Of a stretch of DNA of 64,000 nucleotides, positions 63,416 to 64,000 are shown piece by piece; the first letter of the stretch is position 1; every line of letters starts with the position of its first letter. Below the pieces are notes generated by a model. The model was not told the origin of the DNA, did not search any database, and was given only the letters and a program-made list of their open reading frames with translations. The translations under genes were made by a program, and so were the position numbers. Source of the DNA: Borborobacter arsenicus (lineage in GTDB: Bacteria; Pseudomonadota; Alphaproteobacteria; Rhizobiales; Rhizobiaceae); contig NZ_RKST01000007.1 in assembly GCF_003934165.1 (NCBI RefSeq), positions 1-64,000 on the forward strand, given 5' to 3'.

Positions 63416-64000
63416 TCACCATTGTGGGTGGCGCTGGGCTGGTGGCGTCGCTTCGGGCGTGAAAAAATAGCCTTCCCCATGTGCAGTGACGATGATGCGC
63501 GGTGCACGCGGATTGTCCTTGAGCTTCTGTCTCAGCCGCCTGACCAGAACATCCACTGTCCGGTCGCTGGCGTCCCACTCGCGCCGCGATATCTCATGCA
63601 GCAGGCGTTCACGCGACAGGACTTGCCCCGGATTGGCCGTCAGCACAGCAAGCAGCTTGAATTCCGCCCCTGTCAGTTCGATGAAGGTTCCATCGGCGGC
63701 TTGAAGCGTGCGACGGGTGGTGTCCAGGGTCCAGCCGTAGAAGCTGCGCGTCGGCATGTCCGTGTTATGCTGCCGGCCCTTGCCGACCCGCCGCAGCAGG
63801 CCTTTGACCCGGGCCAAAAGTTCCCGGTGTTCGAACGGCTTGGTCACATAGTCGTCGGCGCCGATCTCCAGCCCCACGATACGGTCGACCGTATCGGATC
63901 GCCCGGTCACGAGAATGATGCCGGCATCCGACCGCTCGCGCTGTTCTCGCGTGAGCTTGAGCCCGTCTTCGCCCGGCAGGTTTATGTCGATCATCAGAAG
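63416..64000 (-). CDS. torR: Response regulator TorR (OmpR family), N-terminus beyond the window
   Basis: The visible part has about 194 residues. The receiver domain is cut by the window edge but retains the phosphorylated Asp in MIDINLPGEDG, the Thr switch (VTGRSD) and the Lys in YVTKPF; the winged-helix DNA-binding domain follows (FYGWTLDTTRRTLQA to GEGYFF). It is convergent with torS, whose stop lies 24 bases away. It would bind tor promoters in response to TMAO, but no tor reductase gene is visible. Family is certain; the TorR name follows from torTS linkage. Confidence 0.83.
   Translation of the reverse strand, partial: LLMIDINLPGEDGLKLTREQRERSDAGIILVTGRSDTVDRIVGLEIGADDYVTKPFEHRELLARVKGLLRRVGKGRQHNTDMPTRSFYGWTLDTTRRTLQAADGTFIELTGAEFKLLAVLTANPGQVLSRERLLHEISRREWDASDRTVDVLVRRLRQKLKDNPRAPRIIVTAHGEGYFFTPEATPPAQRHPQW

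Overview
The window looks like chromosomal or megaplasmid DNA of an alphaproteobacterium of the Rhizobiales (Mesorhizobium, Aminobacter or Brucella-like). The base composition is GC-rich, the genes are close-packed, there is a complete AapJQMP general amino-acid importer of the rhizobial type, and the first gene carries the active-site residues of Sinorhizobium PhnY. I place it by gene content only and do not name a species. No rRNA, tRNA, CRISPR array, transposase or phage gene was seen. About 57 genes are called.

The region is a string of catabolic modules, most with their own importer and regulator. (1) 200-1657: phosphonoacetaldehyde dehydrogenase phnY. (2) 1726-7525: a GntR regulator, an Asp/Glu/hydantoin racemase, a THI5/NMT1-fold protein without a signal peptide, and a polar amino-acid ABC importer; two TTGTGCACAATA operators tie them together. 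(3) 7603-19028: a LysR regulator, an N-carbamoylsarcosine-amidase-like hydrolase, a PotDBCA-type ABC importer, hydantoinase/oxoprolinase subunits HyuA and HyuB, and an NCS1 permease. This is probably a hydantoin or N-methylhydantoin pathway ending in an N-carbamoyl amino acid. (4) 19127-27621: D-serine dehydratase, a divergent serine hydroxymethyltransferase paralogue, AapJQMP, and a divergent LysR. The upstream regions of aapJ and of the hydroxymethyltransferase share an AT-rich element.

(5) 27935-43437: a GhrA-like reductase, a second PotDBCA-type importer and a HutD-family protein, followed by a same-strand group I do not recognise as a described pathway: an FAD synthetase domain without riboflavin kinase, a GlcG/HbpS protein, a glutathione S-transferase, a dehydroquinase-like protein lacking its catalytic arginine, a two-component FADH2-dependent HpaB/HpaC-type monooxygenase, a RidA-fold protein lacking its arginine, and DUF1028. 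A LysR regulator, an aspartase and a quinone oxidoreductase follow. This is my best candidate for an undescribed system: probably oxygenation of an aromatic or N-heteroaromatic compound, with dedicated FAD supply and handling of reactive imines.

(6) 43438-44073: an AT-rich patch with a J-domain-like small protein lacking HPD. It ends exactly where an apparently 5'-shortened enolase-superfamily gene begins. (7) 44074-49482: that enzyme, a TRAP transporter, and an M20 deacylase. (8) 49656-59280: a hexuronate regulon made of altronate dehydratase, GntR, uronate isomerase, a mannonate/altronate oxidoreductase, and an ABC importer. Three copies of a TAATATATTA-type operator lie upstream of its transcription units. 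(9) 59333-64000: TorT, TorS and a partial TorR, the TMAO sensory system, without the reductase genes in view.

Four of the importer operons with a gap after the binding-protein gene have a strong perfect hairpin in that gap. This is the usual arrangement for keeping the binding protein in excess over the membrane subunits.
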